Origin: Mesostigma viride
Lineage: Eukaryota > Streptophyta > Mesostigmatophyceae > Mesostigmatales > Mesostigmataceae
NCBI GenBank assembly: GCA_009746045.1
Contig: RPFO01000104.1
Span: 6,964,750-7,028,749, forward strand
DNA: 64,000 bases
Direction: 5' to 3'
The notes under the pieces were generated by a model that was given only the letters and a program-made list of their open reading frames with translations, was not told where the DNA came from and did not search any database. Of this stretch, positions 35,725 to 47,844 are shown piece after piece (the first letter of the stretch is position 1; the number at the start of each line of letters is the position of its first letter). A program made the translations under genes and the position numbers.

Positions 35725-36135
35725 CACATAGCCCTGAGAAAGGGGCATCTATGGGTTTGTAATACAATCAGGGCTACAACCTGCAGGTGGAGGATGTACA
35801 ACTATCACAGGTCTGCTCTGGGTGCACAAGGTGCACCTGCACCGCCATGATGGTTCATGCCTCCTTAACAAGCACAGGCACCCAGGGGGGGCTTGAGGAG
35901 AGGGCCTAGAAGGCCTGCATGACATATGGGGTGGAGGGTATGTGGCTAGGCCGTATAGCTGGTGTACACATGGCATCTCAGCAGAGAGTAACTCCCTGCA
36001 TAGGCATCGCATGGCTAAATTCTTAATGCATCATCCATGGGAGGTCCCATTGTGGGCTGGGCGCGGCTAAATACTGACAGCATCATCCATGGGGGCCATT
36101 ATGGGCGCACATGCGCGTGGGCCACTTGCAAAGGC
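35725..36135 (+). repeat. repeat X, copy 2
   Basis: Contains CCTGAGAAAGGGGCAT, the GGTGCACAAGGTGCACCTG block, GGCTAAATTCTTAATGCAT and the end words CATTATGGGCGCACATGCGCG. Lies between two Y copies. Confidence 0.75.
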
Positions 36136-36176
36136 TAAGCCTATCTGCATGATCTACACTACTGGTATATTCCCTA

Positions 36177-36760
36177 GTCTGGGGTGGCAGGAGGGGCCTG
36201 CCAGGGCTTGTGGTCAACGTGGATGACCGCCCCCCTCCAGTATACCGGCTTCCCCCCTGCACGCTGCCGGAGCTGAAGGTAGGTCGGCCATAGCTCGCGT
36301 CGCCGCTGTTGCTGGGCCAAGGTCAAGTCGTCGTCCAGCGTGAAGCGAGTCTCCGAGAGCTTCTTGCGGCATTTAAGGAACGCCAGCTTGTCCGTCATGT
36401 ACTTAAAGGTGAGGAGCACGGGTGCCGGGCCAGCCTTACCCCGCGCGCGGGGAAGGCGGACAGCCGACATGTCCAGCTCACCAGTGAGTTGCATGGGGGC
36501 AAGAATGGCGCGCTTAAATGCCTCAAGGAGGCTCGTGGAGGTCTCACCTGCCAGCTGGTCGAAGTGCTTGACGATGACATTGTGGCTGTGCTTGTCGAGC
36601 TCGGCCGCGCCTCGCGAAGGTCGAGGGCTTGTTGCTTGAGTTGTGCCGTGATGGTGGAGGTGGTGGAGGTGGTGTGCTGCTTCGAGTATATAACTGATCC
36701 TTTTCCCACCCACCTCCATCCATGCAAGGGAATATGTGCTACATGATCTCCAGCAACAAC
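36177..36760 (-). pseudogene. family Y ORF1-like, copy 2 (C-terminal part)
   Basis: Nearly identical to 35176-35720 over the C-terminal domain; the longest frame (36174-36791) runs through coiled coil and C-terminal domain together, so this copy is less broken. The N-terminal half is absent. Confidence 0.68.
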
Positions 36761-36799
36761 TTGCCGCCTCCATAACCCCTGCCAAGACCACCTATAAAA

Positions 36800-37165
36800 A
36801 AATTTAAATTAAATTATAACATGACTCCGTTGGGAGATCATGTAGCACATATTCCCTTGGATGGATGAATGGAGCGGGGGCAAAGCCGCGAAACCGAACT
36901 AATATAACTCTAAGCTAATCTAATCTAGAAATTAATTAATTAGACTCGTGCTCCCGTTGGGGAGTCACGGAGCAGTAACCCTGATGGAAAATCCAATCTG
37001 ATCTAGATAAACCTAACTATTCTACTCAGCAAAGCGCCCCTTCCGCTTGGGGGGAGGGGGCTTGCCCACAGGGGCCGGCGTATGAGCCTGGACTATGGTC
37101 TTCCACCTCTTCTTGTCCTGCATAGCAGTCCAAGCAAGAGAGAGGGAGTGAATGCGATGTCCACC
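36800..37165 (-). pseudogene. LINE-A fragment, 3' end
   Basis: Encodes HRIHSLSLAWTAMQDKKRW and KPPPPKRKGRFAE with stop at 37022, then a 3' UTR with GTTGGGGAGTCACGGAGCA and a terminal AAATT microsatellite (36805-36817). The frame beyond 37165 is unrelated sequence. Confidence 0.75.
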
Positions 37166-37395
37166 TGTGCGAAGACCACCTATGCCGCCACGCTTCAGAA
37201 CCCTACGGAGCTCATCAACGAAATCAAGACAGCCGTCAAGGCCAGCACACGAGATGCTATGCACGAACCCATTCGCTCATGCAGTATTGCATGTGGTACG
37301 TGGCGTCCCCTCGAACGTCAACGATTAATTAATTAGGAACATAACTCCTTTGCGGCGTGCCAATTAAATCAGAATAACTCCGTTGGGAGTATATG

Positions 37396-37795
37396 TCAAG
37401 GAGACAACAACCAGCGCAGGCCAGAAATCAGAAATCAGAAAGAAATAGCACATATCCCAGAGAAGGGGCATATGGCTTTTAATACGTTGTAAGCTACTTC
37501 CTGCAAGGGTGGGAATGTAAACGACACTTGCTCTAGGTGCACCAAGGGCACCTGCACCACCAGAGTCTCAGAGCTCAACCCAACTACTAAGGGGAGCCTG
37601 TCATGGGGGGGGAAGATCACCATATGGCTATACAAGAGCTAGGCCGCTTGGCTTCTCATCAGAGAGTGACTCTCTGTATAGGCAGCGCTGAGCTAATTCT
37701 TAATGCATCATCCATGGGGGTCCCATTATAGGCAGGGCGTGGCTGAATTCTTAAACGCATCATCCATGGCCATTATGGGCGTACATGCGCGTGGC
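37396..37795 (+). repeat. repeat X, copy 3, with dispersed word
   Basis: X sequence from about 37440 (CACATATCCCAGAGAAGGGG) to 37795. Directly before it, at 37396-37426, is the inverse of the dispersed word TTCTGGCCTGCGCTGG. Confidence 0.75.
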
Positions 37796-37804
37796 CACGA
37801 GCCA

Positions 37805-39395
37805 CGAGCCACGAGGTCGCCACGGCTGACCGGACGGCGGAGCTTATAACTTTCACGTTTGAGCACCGAATTTAGCCGTGAATATCACAATCGATGCCTC
37901 TTTCTACGACGCACATGCTGATATAATTTTCCGAAGCTATTACGCAATATACAATGAGCAAACGCCTCTCGACGCAACGCAGCCTGGCGGCTGCGCTCGG
38001 CAATGAAAATACGCCTACAGCTTCGGCTGCAGCTTAATTCGCCCTGACCGGCCCAGACGGCAACGGCGACACTAGTCGTGCACTGGTGCTCGCCCAGCCC
38101 CCCGGGCTTGCCTCGCCATCTGCATCGCCTGAACCTAAGCGCAGTCGCTCTGCTGAGCCGCACTGGGAAGCGATCGCCTTTGACATCAACGACCCAGGTT
38201 ACTGGACCCGCCGCCCATCATACTTCATGGAAGACCTGTTTTTCGGCACGCACGCCTCGCTTCTCGCCCTGTGCTTGCACCTCACGTCCCACAACCGTGG
38301 CCGCTGGCCTGGTGATGGCCAGCTTGCCGACCCTGCCAAGGCTCTCCCAATCATTCACCGCATGAATCGCCCCAAGCTCCAACGCTTCGATCGCCCTCTG
38401 CTCCCTTGTTGGACGCTCCGAAACCGCGATCTGGACTCCCCCACCGCCCCCCCCACCTTCCCCACCGAAGCCACCATCCGCACCCTCCTCAAGGAAGCTT
38501 TCGAGCAGCACGTGACCCCCCTTGCCGCAGATGTGGCGGCAATTGGAGGCACGCTGGCTGCTGAGCTTCCCACCATGCATCCCCACCGCCACCGCCTGGC
38601 ACCCTCCTCGCCTCCACCCCCCCCCCTCCCTCCGCCTCCATCACCGCCCAGCTCCGCGACATCGACCAGCGCCTCAAAGATAATGCAATCGCTATCGAGG
38701 TCTTGCAGAACACAGCAGGCCTCACCGCCCAGGCAGTGAAGGACATTGCCGCCATGCAAGCCAGCCCCGGCTGGCCTGGCCGGCGATGCTCCTCCCATCA
38801 CGACCTGGGCGGTCGACATGCTTTAAGCAACATACCACCTCCACTGGTCACCTCCGCCGTCGCAGCCCAGCTCCAGCGGCAGACGCTTGACCTCCGCGAG
38901 GAGGCCGAGCTTGCCAAGCGCAGCCTCAACGCCATACTCAAGAACTTCGACATGGAAGAAGGTGAGAATTCCGAGAAGCTTGCACGTGCGTTTCGTTTGC
39001 TCTCGGAGAGCAAAATCCTTGCACGCATGGGCCTTCTTGGTGAGATCAAGCTGACCGCCCACCGCCTCCCCCGCGCGCGGGGTAAGGCACTGAGGGGCGC
39101 TTCCGCTTCTTCTCATCTTTGAGAGCCCAGCGGACAAGATTTCGTTTCTCAGACGCCGCAAGCGGCTCGAGAAGACTCACTTCACCGTGGACGACGACTT
39201 GACCCTGGCACAGCAACAACGGCGACGGGAGCTATGGCCGACCTACCCGTCCAGCTCCGGCAGACCAAGGCGGGCCAGCCGGTGTACTGGAAGGGGGCGG
39301 CCATCTACGTCGGCCACAAGCCCTGGCACGCGACCCCCTCGACCACCGCGGCCCCATGCAGCAACTCCAGCCCCAGCAGCAGTAGTGTAGAATAG
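37805..39395 (+). pseudogene. family Y ORF1-like element, copy 3 (most complete)
   Basis: A 5' leader shared with copy 6 (37805-37950, AACTTTCACGTTTGAGCACC) is followed by an ATG at 37954 encoding MSKRLSTQRSLAAALGNENT, interrupted by a stop at about 38035. The frame resumes with PSASPEPKRSRSAEPHWE, a predicted helical region, a Pro-rich linker, a coiled coil (LDLREEAELAKRSLNAILKN) and the C-terminal domain (RRRKRLEKTHFTVDDDLTL, QQQRRRELWPTY). At least three frameshifts. No reverse transcriptase is attached, so this is an ORF1-only unit. Confidence 0.7.
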
Positions 39396-39636
39396 TTATA
39401 GACAGTGGCCTTGTACATGCCCGCCTACTACAGGCACTATACCAGCTGAGGCCTAGCCTTTTTAGTCATGTACATGTGTGCCTATGATGAGCCACCCTCC
39501 AGATGATGCCTCGCTTTATTTAATTATGCAGTGCCCATGCAGGGAGTCCCTCCCTGCTGAGAAGCCATGCCCTAGCTCTCGTATAGCCATGATGATCTTC
39601 CCCCACCTGGCATGCTCCCCCTTAACTGGGCATAGC

Positions 39637-40978
39637 CAGTGTATAATCATACGCAATACGCTATCGTACGCGGCCCAGGTGTATAATGTATAATACGCTT
39701 CATACGGTGTATTATACGCTAATTAATCGTACGCTAACCCCTTAAAAGTCTGTTTTTGCATGGTTTTGATGATCATTCATCAATCTGTCGACCAACCCAA
39801 AATGTTCTCCAGCATCACAAGTTTGGCTTTATATGCCACATGCATTATCACATGGCCTTGCCAATGTCGTCACTACCTAGAACAACAAGCGCTGTCCCTA
39901 ATGAATAGTTTCTCAATAAAAGCACAACAAAACGTCAAGTTTATATTCAACTAGGGGTACTGAATAATAAGACATTTTGCCAGAAATAAGACAGTGACAT
40001 TGCCTACTCATCATAGGCCGGCCATTACTAATGGTTCTGCATGAAGCAAGGATACAAAAGGCTTTATGGCTGCATGGCATATGCAGGCTAACAATTAAGT
40101 GCACCGGATGGCCCAGCAGTAGTGCGCCCAGAGCCGGCCATGCCGGAGGAGCTGGCATGAGCGGACTGCCACTCCGGGAGGCCTGCGTCGGTTTCTACAA
40201 GGTCAGTAAGCTTGCCTTTGGCTGCCGCCCGCGCATCAGCCTGCTTCCCGGCGTCACTACCCGCCTTTCTCTTCCTGGCCTTGTCATCCTAGCTCCGGGC
40301 CTGCTCCCTCAACAGCTTGAGACGCAATGCCTTGGGCGGCTTCGAGCATGGGCACACTTTCGCATCCTTGGCATACGTGCCGCGCCCATGATATGCATGG
40401 CACCTTCCTCGGGTAGAAGAACCCTTGAAATGTGCCTTGCATTCAGATGAGCACGTCATTTGGTAGTTATTTGTCTGCTGCCCATCCTTGAAGACACGCT
40501 CTTTGCTAACATATGTCCAAACATCCTCAGAATCAGCCTCTAACTCGTCGGCCCCATCATCATCATGGTCCATCTCCTCACTCTCCGTAGCCATGGCGCC
40601 TGTTGATATGCTACGATAGGTGACCACCGCGACCTTGCTGGCAGACCGCGATCTTGGCACATTTTGTCTTCTTGAACGGTGCCTTCCTGTCCTGCCAATA
40701 CACGCAGCCATATGCATTGATCTTGGCCAAGTGGCACCTTGCTGCTCACTTGTTTCTACTACTCGGCGCGCCGCAGCCTAGTCTAGAAACTTCCGCTTCA
40801 CCCGAGCTGTAAACTGATGCCGGAGCCAAAAATACGCAAAAAATACGCAAAAAAATACGCGATACGCAAGAAATACCCTAAAAATACGCGGCGCGTACGA
40901 AAGTCACCCCGTTTTCGTACGCGCTGCTCGCGTATCGCTTATAATACGCGCGATACGGCGTATGATTATTATACACTG
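39637..40978 (-). mobile_element. hAT DNA transposon, 1342 bp, perfect 8-bp target duplication
   Basis: Terminal inverted repeats: CAGTGTATAATCATACGC at the left end, and the inverse (GCGTATGATTATTATACACTG, with an extra ATT) at the right. Flanked by perfect direct repeats GGCATAGC (39629-39636, 40979-40986). Subterminal regions are crowded with TACGC/GCGTA words (39650-39730, 40830-40965), a usual feature of hAT transposase binding. Carries only the N-terminal part of a transposase gene, so it is non-autonomous. Confidence 0.9.
40081..40594 (-). pseudogene. hAT transposase N-terminus with BED-type zinc finger
   Basis: Starting at ATG 40594: MATESEEMDHDDDG, an acidic lead, then VWTYVSKERVF, TCSSECKAHFKGSS, and CHAYHGRG, which fit a BED-like zinc finger (C..C spacing and His) that hAT transposases use to bind their ends. 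A TAG at 40289 ends the first 101 codons; the same frame continues after it (DDKARKRKAGSDAGKQ) to a stop near 40081. The catalytic DDE/RNase H-like region and the dimerisation domain are absent. Confidence 0.65.
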
Positions 40979-41204
40979 GGCATAGCGTGATAGACCATGA
41001 GGGTGCAGGTGCCCTGGTGCACCTAGAGCAAGGGTAGCTTACATTCCCACCCTTGCATGAAGTAGCCTAGAATGTATTAAAAGCCATATGCCCCTTAGAA
41101 CTCAGGGATATGTTCTACATTTACTCCCAACGATGTTTCAAGATAATTAATTAATGAATGCGCGTGGTAGGCTAAGCCTTACTAATCTACACTACTGCTA
41201 TATT

Positions 41205-42600
41205 CCCTAGACTGGGGGTGCCTGCCAAGGCTTGTGGTCGACGTGGATGACGTCTCCCCGCCAGTATGCCGGTTTCCCCCGGCCCTGCCCTTAGTTGCCG
41301 GAGCTGGAGGTAGGTCGGCCATAGCTCGCGTCGTCGTTGTTGCTGGCCGGGCCACTGAGGGTCAGGTCGTCGTCCAGCGTGAAGTGAGTCCCCGAGAGCT
41401 TCTTGCGGTTTTTAAGAAACAGCAGCTTGTCCGCCATGTACTTAAAGGTGAGGAGCCGGGGAGCCGGGCCAGCCTTACGGCCCGCGCGCGGGGAAGGCGG
41501 GCAGCCCACATCCCCAGCTCGATCACCAGTAGTGATGTGCATGGGGGCAAGAATGTCGCGCTTAAATGCCGTGAGAAGAGTCGTCGAGGTCTCACCTGCC
41601 GGCTGGTCGAAGTGCTCGACGATGACGTTGTGGCTGCGCTGGGTGTGGTCGGCCTCCTCGCGGAGGTCGAGGGCTTGTTGCTTACTTAAGCTGTGCCGCG
41701 ATCGATGGTGGAGGTGGTGGAGGTGGCGTGGTGCTTGAGCAGGTCCGCCCAGGTCTGCCGGTGGGAGCTAGGGCATCGCCGGTTGGGCCAGCGGGGGCTG
41801 GCTTGGCGGCAATGTCCTTCACCGCCTGGGCGGTGATGCCTGCGGTGTTCTGCATGCATGCACTCGATGGCGATGGCGGTGTCCTTGAGGCGCTGCATGG
41901 TCGATGTCGAGGAGCTGGGCCTTGAGGGCGGCGGTGGACTCAGGTGGCAGTGGCGGTGGAGGTGGCAGTGGCGGTGGAGGTGGAGGCGAGGAGGGTGGAG
42001 GTGGAGCACCTGGGTAAGGTGAGGGAGCTCAGCAGCCAGCGTGCCTCCCATTGCCGCCACATCTGTGGCAAGCTAGGGGCGTCACGTGCTGCTCGCGAAA
42101 GCTTCCTTAAGGAGGGTGCGGACGATGGTTTCTGTCGCGACGGTTGGAGGGGGGGCCCAGAGCTCGGCTTCGGAACACCCGAGGAGGGAGCAGAGGGCGA
42201 GCCTGGCGCTGGAGCTTGTTGGGGCGACTCAGGCGAAGAAACACGCGGGAGATCTTTGGCGGTGTTGCAAAGAATTCATGCCATTTGGCCAGCGGCCGCG
42301 GTACGTTGTGGGAGATGAGGTGCGAGCACAGCCCTGCATGGCTACAAACGAGGCGTGCGTGCCGAAAAACACGCGTCTTCCATGAAGACTCCTGGGCTTC
42401 GATTCCAGTAGCCATATGCGTTGATGTCAAAAGCGATCTTGTCCCAGTGCGGCTCGGCAGGGCGACTGCGCTTGGGCTCAGGCGATGCAGATGAGGTGTA
42501 ATACCGACGAAAATGGCTGACGGCGGTATGGCTGAGTCGGCGGAGTACGTTCAGATCTTTTGCGTATGAGCCCCAAATTCGGTCAGACCACAATTGCATT
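41205..42600 (-). pseudogene. family Y ORF1-like element, copy 4
   Basis: Minus-strand copy with SASPEPKRSRPAEPHWDKIAF, YWNRSPGVFMEDACF, the coiled-coil region and C-terminal YMADKLLFLKNRKKLSG / DDDLTL segments in several frames. The 3' end runs into the shared word GGCTAAGCCTTACTAATC (41173-41190), which also ends other elements here. Broken by many indels. Confidence 0.65.
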
Positions 42601-42601
42601 C

Positions 42602-43590
42602 GATGCGCCTTTTAAAGACACACTTGCGGCAGTATAAACGGTTACGGCTGCATGACACGCAGTATCGACAAAGTTACGCACGTGACAAGCTATGACGACT
42701 CCCAAAGCAAAGCGAGGGCTGGAAAAGGAGCTGGCACAGCTTCCCAGCGCCCAGCCCAACCCTCTCGCCCTCGCCATTGTCCATCCGCCAGGCTTACCCG
42801 CCAAACCAGGCTCGCCAAGCGCCTCGCCTGAACCCAAGAAACCTTGCCACGTACGATCGCCACAAATGGAGCCAATTCTTGCCCGGCGACAGATTATGTT
42901 CTCCCTCGTCGAGTGGCAGAAACTGTCGCCGCAGGAATGCATCGAGGTTCTCCAGTTCCTCGTACAGGAACGGAAGCTCTTCGTGACCCAGAAGGGGGGG
43001 GCGGCTATCGACTACCGCGACACGTCCTGGCTCTACACTTTTGACGAACCAACGGCCAACGCCTGTTTATCTTGACCAGCCACTACCAGCGCAGCCTCGG
43101 CGACATCCGGGCCGAGCGCTCAACGCCCCAGCCCCCGCACAGCCGGCTGCCCCATCGGCTCCCTCCCTCTGCAAGGACGACATCCGCGCAGTGCTGGAGG
43201 AGCACGTGACCTGGCCGCTGGCCGAGAAGATGACATCGCTGAACACCACGCTCAACACCGTCGGTGGAGGCCCGGGTCTCCAATGTGGAAACCCGGGTCG
43301 TCCACGAGCTACAACCCCAGTTCACAGCGCTACACACCGCGGCGCATGCAGGCTTCGGAAACGCACGCTGCACTTGTCATCTCGCCTTAACCAGGTGGAG
43401 GCCGGGCAAGTGCGGCGTGCTCATGAAGAAGCTTGAAGCCATCACCGCCCACACCGAGGCCCTGGCCTCACAGGTCCCAAAGATAGCGGAGCAGACGGCG
43501 CCATGCACCATCGCATCCCAGCCACCCGACCCGGCAGGATGCTGGCGACCTCCCGCCGCTCTCCTACTGTTAACCCCTCCACCGTCTCTG
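42602..43590 (+). pseudogene. family Y ORF1-like element, copy 5 (divergent), left part
   Basis: A divergent plus-strand Y unit with its own leader (42602-42690) and ATG at 42692: MTTPKAKRGLEKELAQLPS, SPSASPEPKKPCHVRS, SLVEWQKLSPQECIEVLQFL. A frameshift near 43040 leads to a Pro/Ala-rich stretch and a short coiled coil (EKMTSLNTTLNTV, VSNVETRVV). Similarity to the other Y copies is limited to motifs and order, so it represents another subfamily. Coding stops near 43590. Confidence 0.5.
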
Positions 43591-43599
43591 ACTCGTGAC

Positions 43600-45960
43600 T
43601 AAAATGAGTCATGAGTTGCACAATATGCCACATGTGGCCCCATTCAGCCTAATTTTTTTTTCTAGACCATACTAGGAACCAAGCATAACCATATTAGGGC
43701 CCACCTGGGGGTATAGTGTGTGGTCCCAGTGCTAGGTCCCCCTGCTCTATAAATAGCTCCCTCCTCAGGGGGGTACGGTGAGTGTGCACGGCGACACCCT
43801 TATGATGGATGATAGACCCCTTTCCTCGATGAGTTGACCCTGGGGTTGGATTTGTAGATAGATTTTTTAGTTAGGATGGGATACAAACACTAAAAATTGT
43901 AACTGCCCCAGGGACCCATCAGCTGGTGCTAAAAATAATTGGTTTTTTTCCCTACTTAGACAGCTGAGCACCAGGGTACCCCAGTACCCCCTTGACTTTG
44001 ACCAGGGTTTTCACCCTGATACGGTGGTCAAATACGGTCAGACAAGTGTCCTACGGATAGAGTGAATCTAGATCTTTTCGGTGGTCTAGTTGGTTTCCAC
44101 AAAAACCTTCCCGCCAAATCCCTACAGGGCGCACAAACTCGTGCAGAACGTGAGGCATGAGAAAAACTCGCAGTCAAAAATCGGCACGAGGACGGTTGAG
44201 GGGTTAATCATCCCACGGTCCTAAATTTAGGACTTTGTCCTAAATCGTCCTAGTGGTCACTATAACCGAGGTACCGGGGGGGGGGGTCACTATATGGACC
44301 GTACCCCATGTGGACCGTACCCGGCATGATGTACCCGACCCGTGGTACCGGCACATGGTACCCGGATTCCGTACCCGGGTACCGGGTATAATGGCGGGAA
44401 AGTAGGTACCTCGACCAAAAATATAACCGATTTTGGAGCGAAAAAGTGGGTGCGGGAATGAAGTGAGGTGGATATGGCGACCTGACAATCGTGGCCGGCG
44501 TTTTCACGTGCGTTTATCATTTCGGGCGCCCAGTAGCAAAAACGAAAGGTTGTTAGTTATGCTTAAAGGCTGTGAATATTTTCTGCGCAAGTTTTTATGT
44601 GTAGCGCTGTATCACAGCGGCACAACACAAATGGGTCGCAGATCGCCTGCTCGCGGAGGGTCGATTTTGGCACAAACATGTTAGTGTATTAGCAATGGTG
44701 GTGCGAATCAAGCCAGGAAATTTTTTGGACGATTTTTATTATAGTCTGGAGTTTAGAAACGGAGTATTTGACATGGGAGCGCCTGGGCCGTGATATTCTT
44801 GCCCGATTTCCATTGTCGACCATGTTTTAGGGACGTTCAGGCTGGGCAGCGAGCGCACCTTATAGGTCTTCACTTTCGGTATTTCTTGGACCTAGAACGC
44901 AGCACAAGCGTGGTTTATATCATTGTCGAACCGGTTGGCCAGCTTTGGTGCGCTCAGCTCTCGGAAAGCTGACCTCGCTGCGGATTTCAGCGACTTTTTT
45001 GCAACCATCTGGAATGAGGCGACGTAAGTAGCAGGTAAGTGCCGGGTTGTCCTAGATCATGAGTGTAACTGGCAACGCTGTCGTGGTGTTTTGAGTCAGC
45101 CAGCTATGCCTAAAAAGAGGGGACGCTCTCTGTGCACATAACTGTCACACATAGTTGGTTTACGTCATACAATTTTTTACGTCTCTATCTTCGTCGTCCG
45201 CTGCAGCTAAAACACACATGCGTAAGAGCAGTTTTACTCATGTGTTAGTTATAAACCATGGTCCTATGGCCTGCAGTCGTTCAGGGTGTTCTCAGACAGT
45301 ATATACAGTATGGTTTACGTGTTACATGCACCCTGAATTCGCTCACAAAGCGTTGCATGTTAGCACAACGTTGTTTTGTAACTTGATTTGGCTGCATTCA
45401 TGTGTTAGTTGCAATGCAAATGCAATGTTTTTTCATCGCTGGGTGGTGGCCATCATGTCCGTGATGTCAAAGAAGGTTTGGCATATGCTTAGAGAAAGTT
45501 TACCGCAAGGGGTGGGCCATGTTCAAGCCGGGCAACCTCAGCAACCATGCAACCCTATATTGCATTACCTGCACCATCTGTGACACCGTTAATCACGCGT
45601 ATATATAGAGGCAGCCACAGCAGGGTATGGCCTTGTTATACGCTGCCCCGCCATCCCAAGGCCTCGTAGGGTCCCCTAGCGCTTGTAAGATGCTCAAGGG
45701 ACCGTGTGGATAGCATGGTCATGCGTTGACAATAATTGCATGTCCTAATGGTCCTAAAACCCACATTTTGGCCAAATTCGCGCTTTGAGGTCTGGCAGGT
45801 GGCAGGGCCCATTCATGCACTAAATGTAATTATTTGACCCCAGGTTTTTGATAGAAACTAAAAAAGTGTGTTATCTGTCATGGGCACGAATGCCAGGGTC
45901 AAATTTTAATGTTTGCATATATATTTTTTAATTCCACTTGGTCCTAAATTTAGGACTTTT
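43600..45960. other. 2.4 kb of unassigned sequence, probably an insertion
   Basis: It separates two halves of a Y-like coding unit. No open frame over about 140 codons. It contains TATA-like boxes (43747-43754, 45600-45607), a GTACC/GGTAC-rich palindromic block (44266-44410), and two copies of the perfect palindrome GTCCTAAATTTAGGAC (44220-44235, 45943-45958), the second near the right boundary. I cannot define termini or a target duplication. Confidence 0.4.
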
Positions 45961-45969
45961 ACTGGGAAG

Positions 45970-46560
45970 ATGGACACTACGCGGACCTGCTGCGATCAGC
46001 GACCGCCTCGATCCACCACTGACGCCATCGCCACGAAGCTCCAGGAGCTGGAGGACCACCGCCAGGCCCAGCTAGCAACGGGAGGTCACCGACCGCGCTC
46101 GCCGTGAGTGCCGAGTGGTGCTACGCCGCTTCCCCCATGCAGAAGCCATGCAGGTGAGACGTCAACCTCCCTTGCTGACGAGCTCAAGAACCAGCTTCTT
46201 ACCCTCATGGGCCTGGTGGGTGATCAATGTAGAACTGCGAGGGTGCTGGCCACCGCCTTCCCCACTCACGGGACAACTAGGCGGCTAGCTCCCCCACCAG
46301 TCCTGCTCACCTTCCCCTCCCCTGAGGATAAGCAGCGGTTCCCGTCTCTCGTCGCAAGAGGTTGCACGACCTCACCTGGACGCGCTGCATGGACGACTAC
46401 CTGACCCCCGCTCAGCAACAGCAGCGACGCGACCTGTGGCCGGAATACCTGGAGCCGCCATATAAGCAGGAACTGACCCCAGAAGCCCAAGGTGTACTTT
46501 CCAGAGCCCCTGGGCGGGGTCGACCTGATGATCAACCACAAGATGTGGACGCCCCCGGCA
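45970..46560 (+). pseudogene. family Y-like C-terminal coding remnant
   Basis: Frames on the plus strand encode TDAIATKLQELEDHR (coiled-coil-like), then PPPVLLTFPSPEDKQRF and TPAQQQQRRDLWPEYL, the diverged equivalent of the Y C-terminal domain. It is probably the right part of copy 5 (42602-43590). Frameshifts near 46350 and 46500. Confidence 0.5.
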
Positions 46561-47259
46561 GCGGGCTAGCATTATTAGCAATAGCCCTAGCTTGTATCCA
46601 TTGGTAGTCACTGCCGCTCTGGCAGCCATGCTTAGAATGTCGGCCTAGCTGTGCCAACATACCTAGCTAGTCACTGACGTGCCGCTAACGCACGGTACAC
46701 ATCCAGCCATAGCCTTAGCCTACTAGTCCTAGTACAGCCATGCTACTCGTCCTGGCTATGATCAGATTACTTGCCCACGCTCCTTGTTATGCCATGCTCA
46801 CATGGGTCTTATTGCACCCACAGATTGCCGGATCGTTAGCGTGTCCGTTTAACTAGCGTGCCCGAATGCAGCTGTGGCATGCCTTATAGTTAGGCATGAA
46901 GGAGACTGGGGGTCTCTGCCCTTTCTCCTGTTGTGCACACACAGGGATTAAAAGCACCTCGGTGCTCCGTGACTCCCCAACGGGAGCACGTGTTTAATTA
47001 ATAATTTATTATTTAATTTAATTTTTTTAATGCTCCCAACGGAGTTTTGAAGTGAGACAACTAATAATGCCTGGATGCTTGGCGATCCAATGCCGTGGAA
47101 GGACTAGGGTAGTTGTCTGAGAGGAAAGACGCGAAGGCCGCGGGAGCCGCGTGGCTATCTCTAGGTAGACCTGCCGGCATGGAGGGAGACAGTCTGAGGG
47201 TAACAAGAGAGCTTGAATTCGGGAAAACACACATACCCTCCTTGATACACACACACACA

Positions 47260-47303
<44 letters not shown>

Positions 47304-47844
47304 ACCACCACCAGGTGCCACCACCACGACCAACACAAACAACCAAAACTAAGAACGAAAAGAGGGAACGCCTGCACACATACACGAAGGGGCTCGAACA
47401 CGCGCGGACAAGACTAACGGCAGGCTCGAGCTACCATGGTCCGGATTCTCCCGATTTCTGGCCTGCCGGCGCTGGTTGTCTCCTTGATACACGAAGGGGC
47501 TAAAAGAATAAGTAAGGAGTATACATTACTACAAAGGGAAAAAGAAAAAAGCGTTCTAAAGAAAGAAAGAAAAAAGAAAAGAAAATGTAAAAGGTAATAA
47601 TACGAACAATAATAGATAAAACAAAGTAAAGAGTAATAATAATAACAAAAACAAAAATGGAATAATAAAGGAAGGTCATTGCTGGGATGTGGTGAGGCAG
47701 TATGGGTCAGGAGTTCTTAGTTAATTAATTAATTAATCATTAATGGATGGAGGGATGGTACACCTGATCCTATCGGTCGATCTAAGCTATCTACAAAAAC
47801 TGCCCTACTCTATCATGCAAGGAGACAACCGGTCTATCCACGAG
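46561..47844. other. gene-free spacer with microsatellites
   Basis: No coding sequence recognised. Holds the inverse of the LINE-A 3' word (GTGACTCCCCAACGGGAGCA at 46968-46987) followed by an AT-rich tract (46993-47030), a (CA)n microsatellite at 47241-47303, a copy of the dispersed word at 47455-47489, and an A-rich AAAGA/AATAA tract at 47515-47665. Confidence 0.6.
47241..47303. repeat. (CA)n microsatellite
   Basis: ACACAC run interrupted by one GTACAC, followed by CACCACCACCACCA. Confidence 0.95.

Larger units (their letters stand above)
39478..41130 (-). repeat. repeat X, copy 4, split by a hAT insertion
   Basis: Left part 39478-39636 and right part 40979-41130 are the two halves of one inverted X copy (words GGTGCACCTAGAGCAAGGG and GCCATATGCCCCTTAGAA at right; GAGAAGCCATGCCCTAG at left). 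The split site is duplicated as GGCATAGC. Confidence 0.8.
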
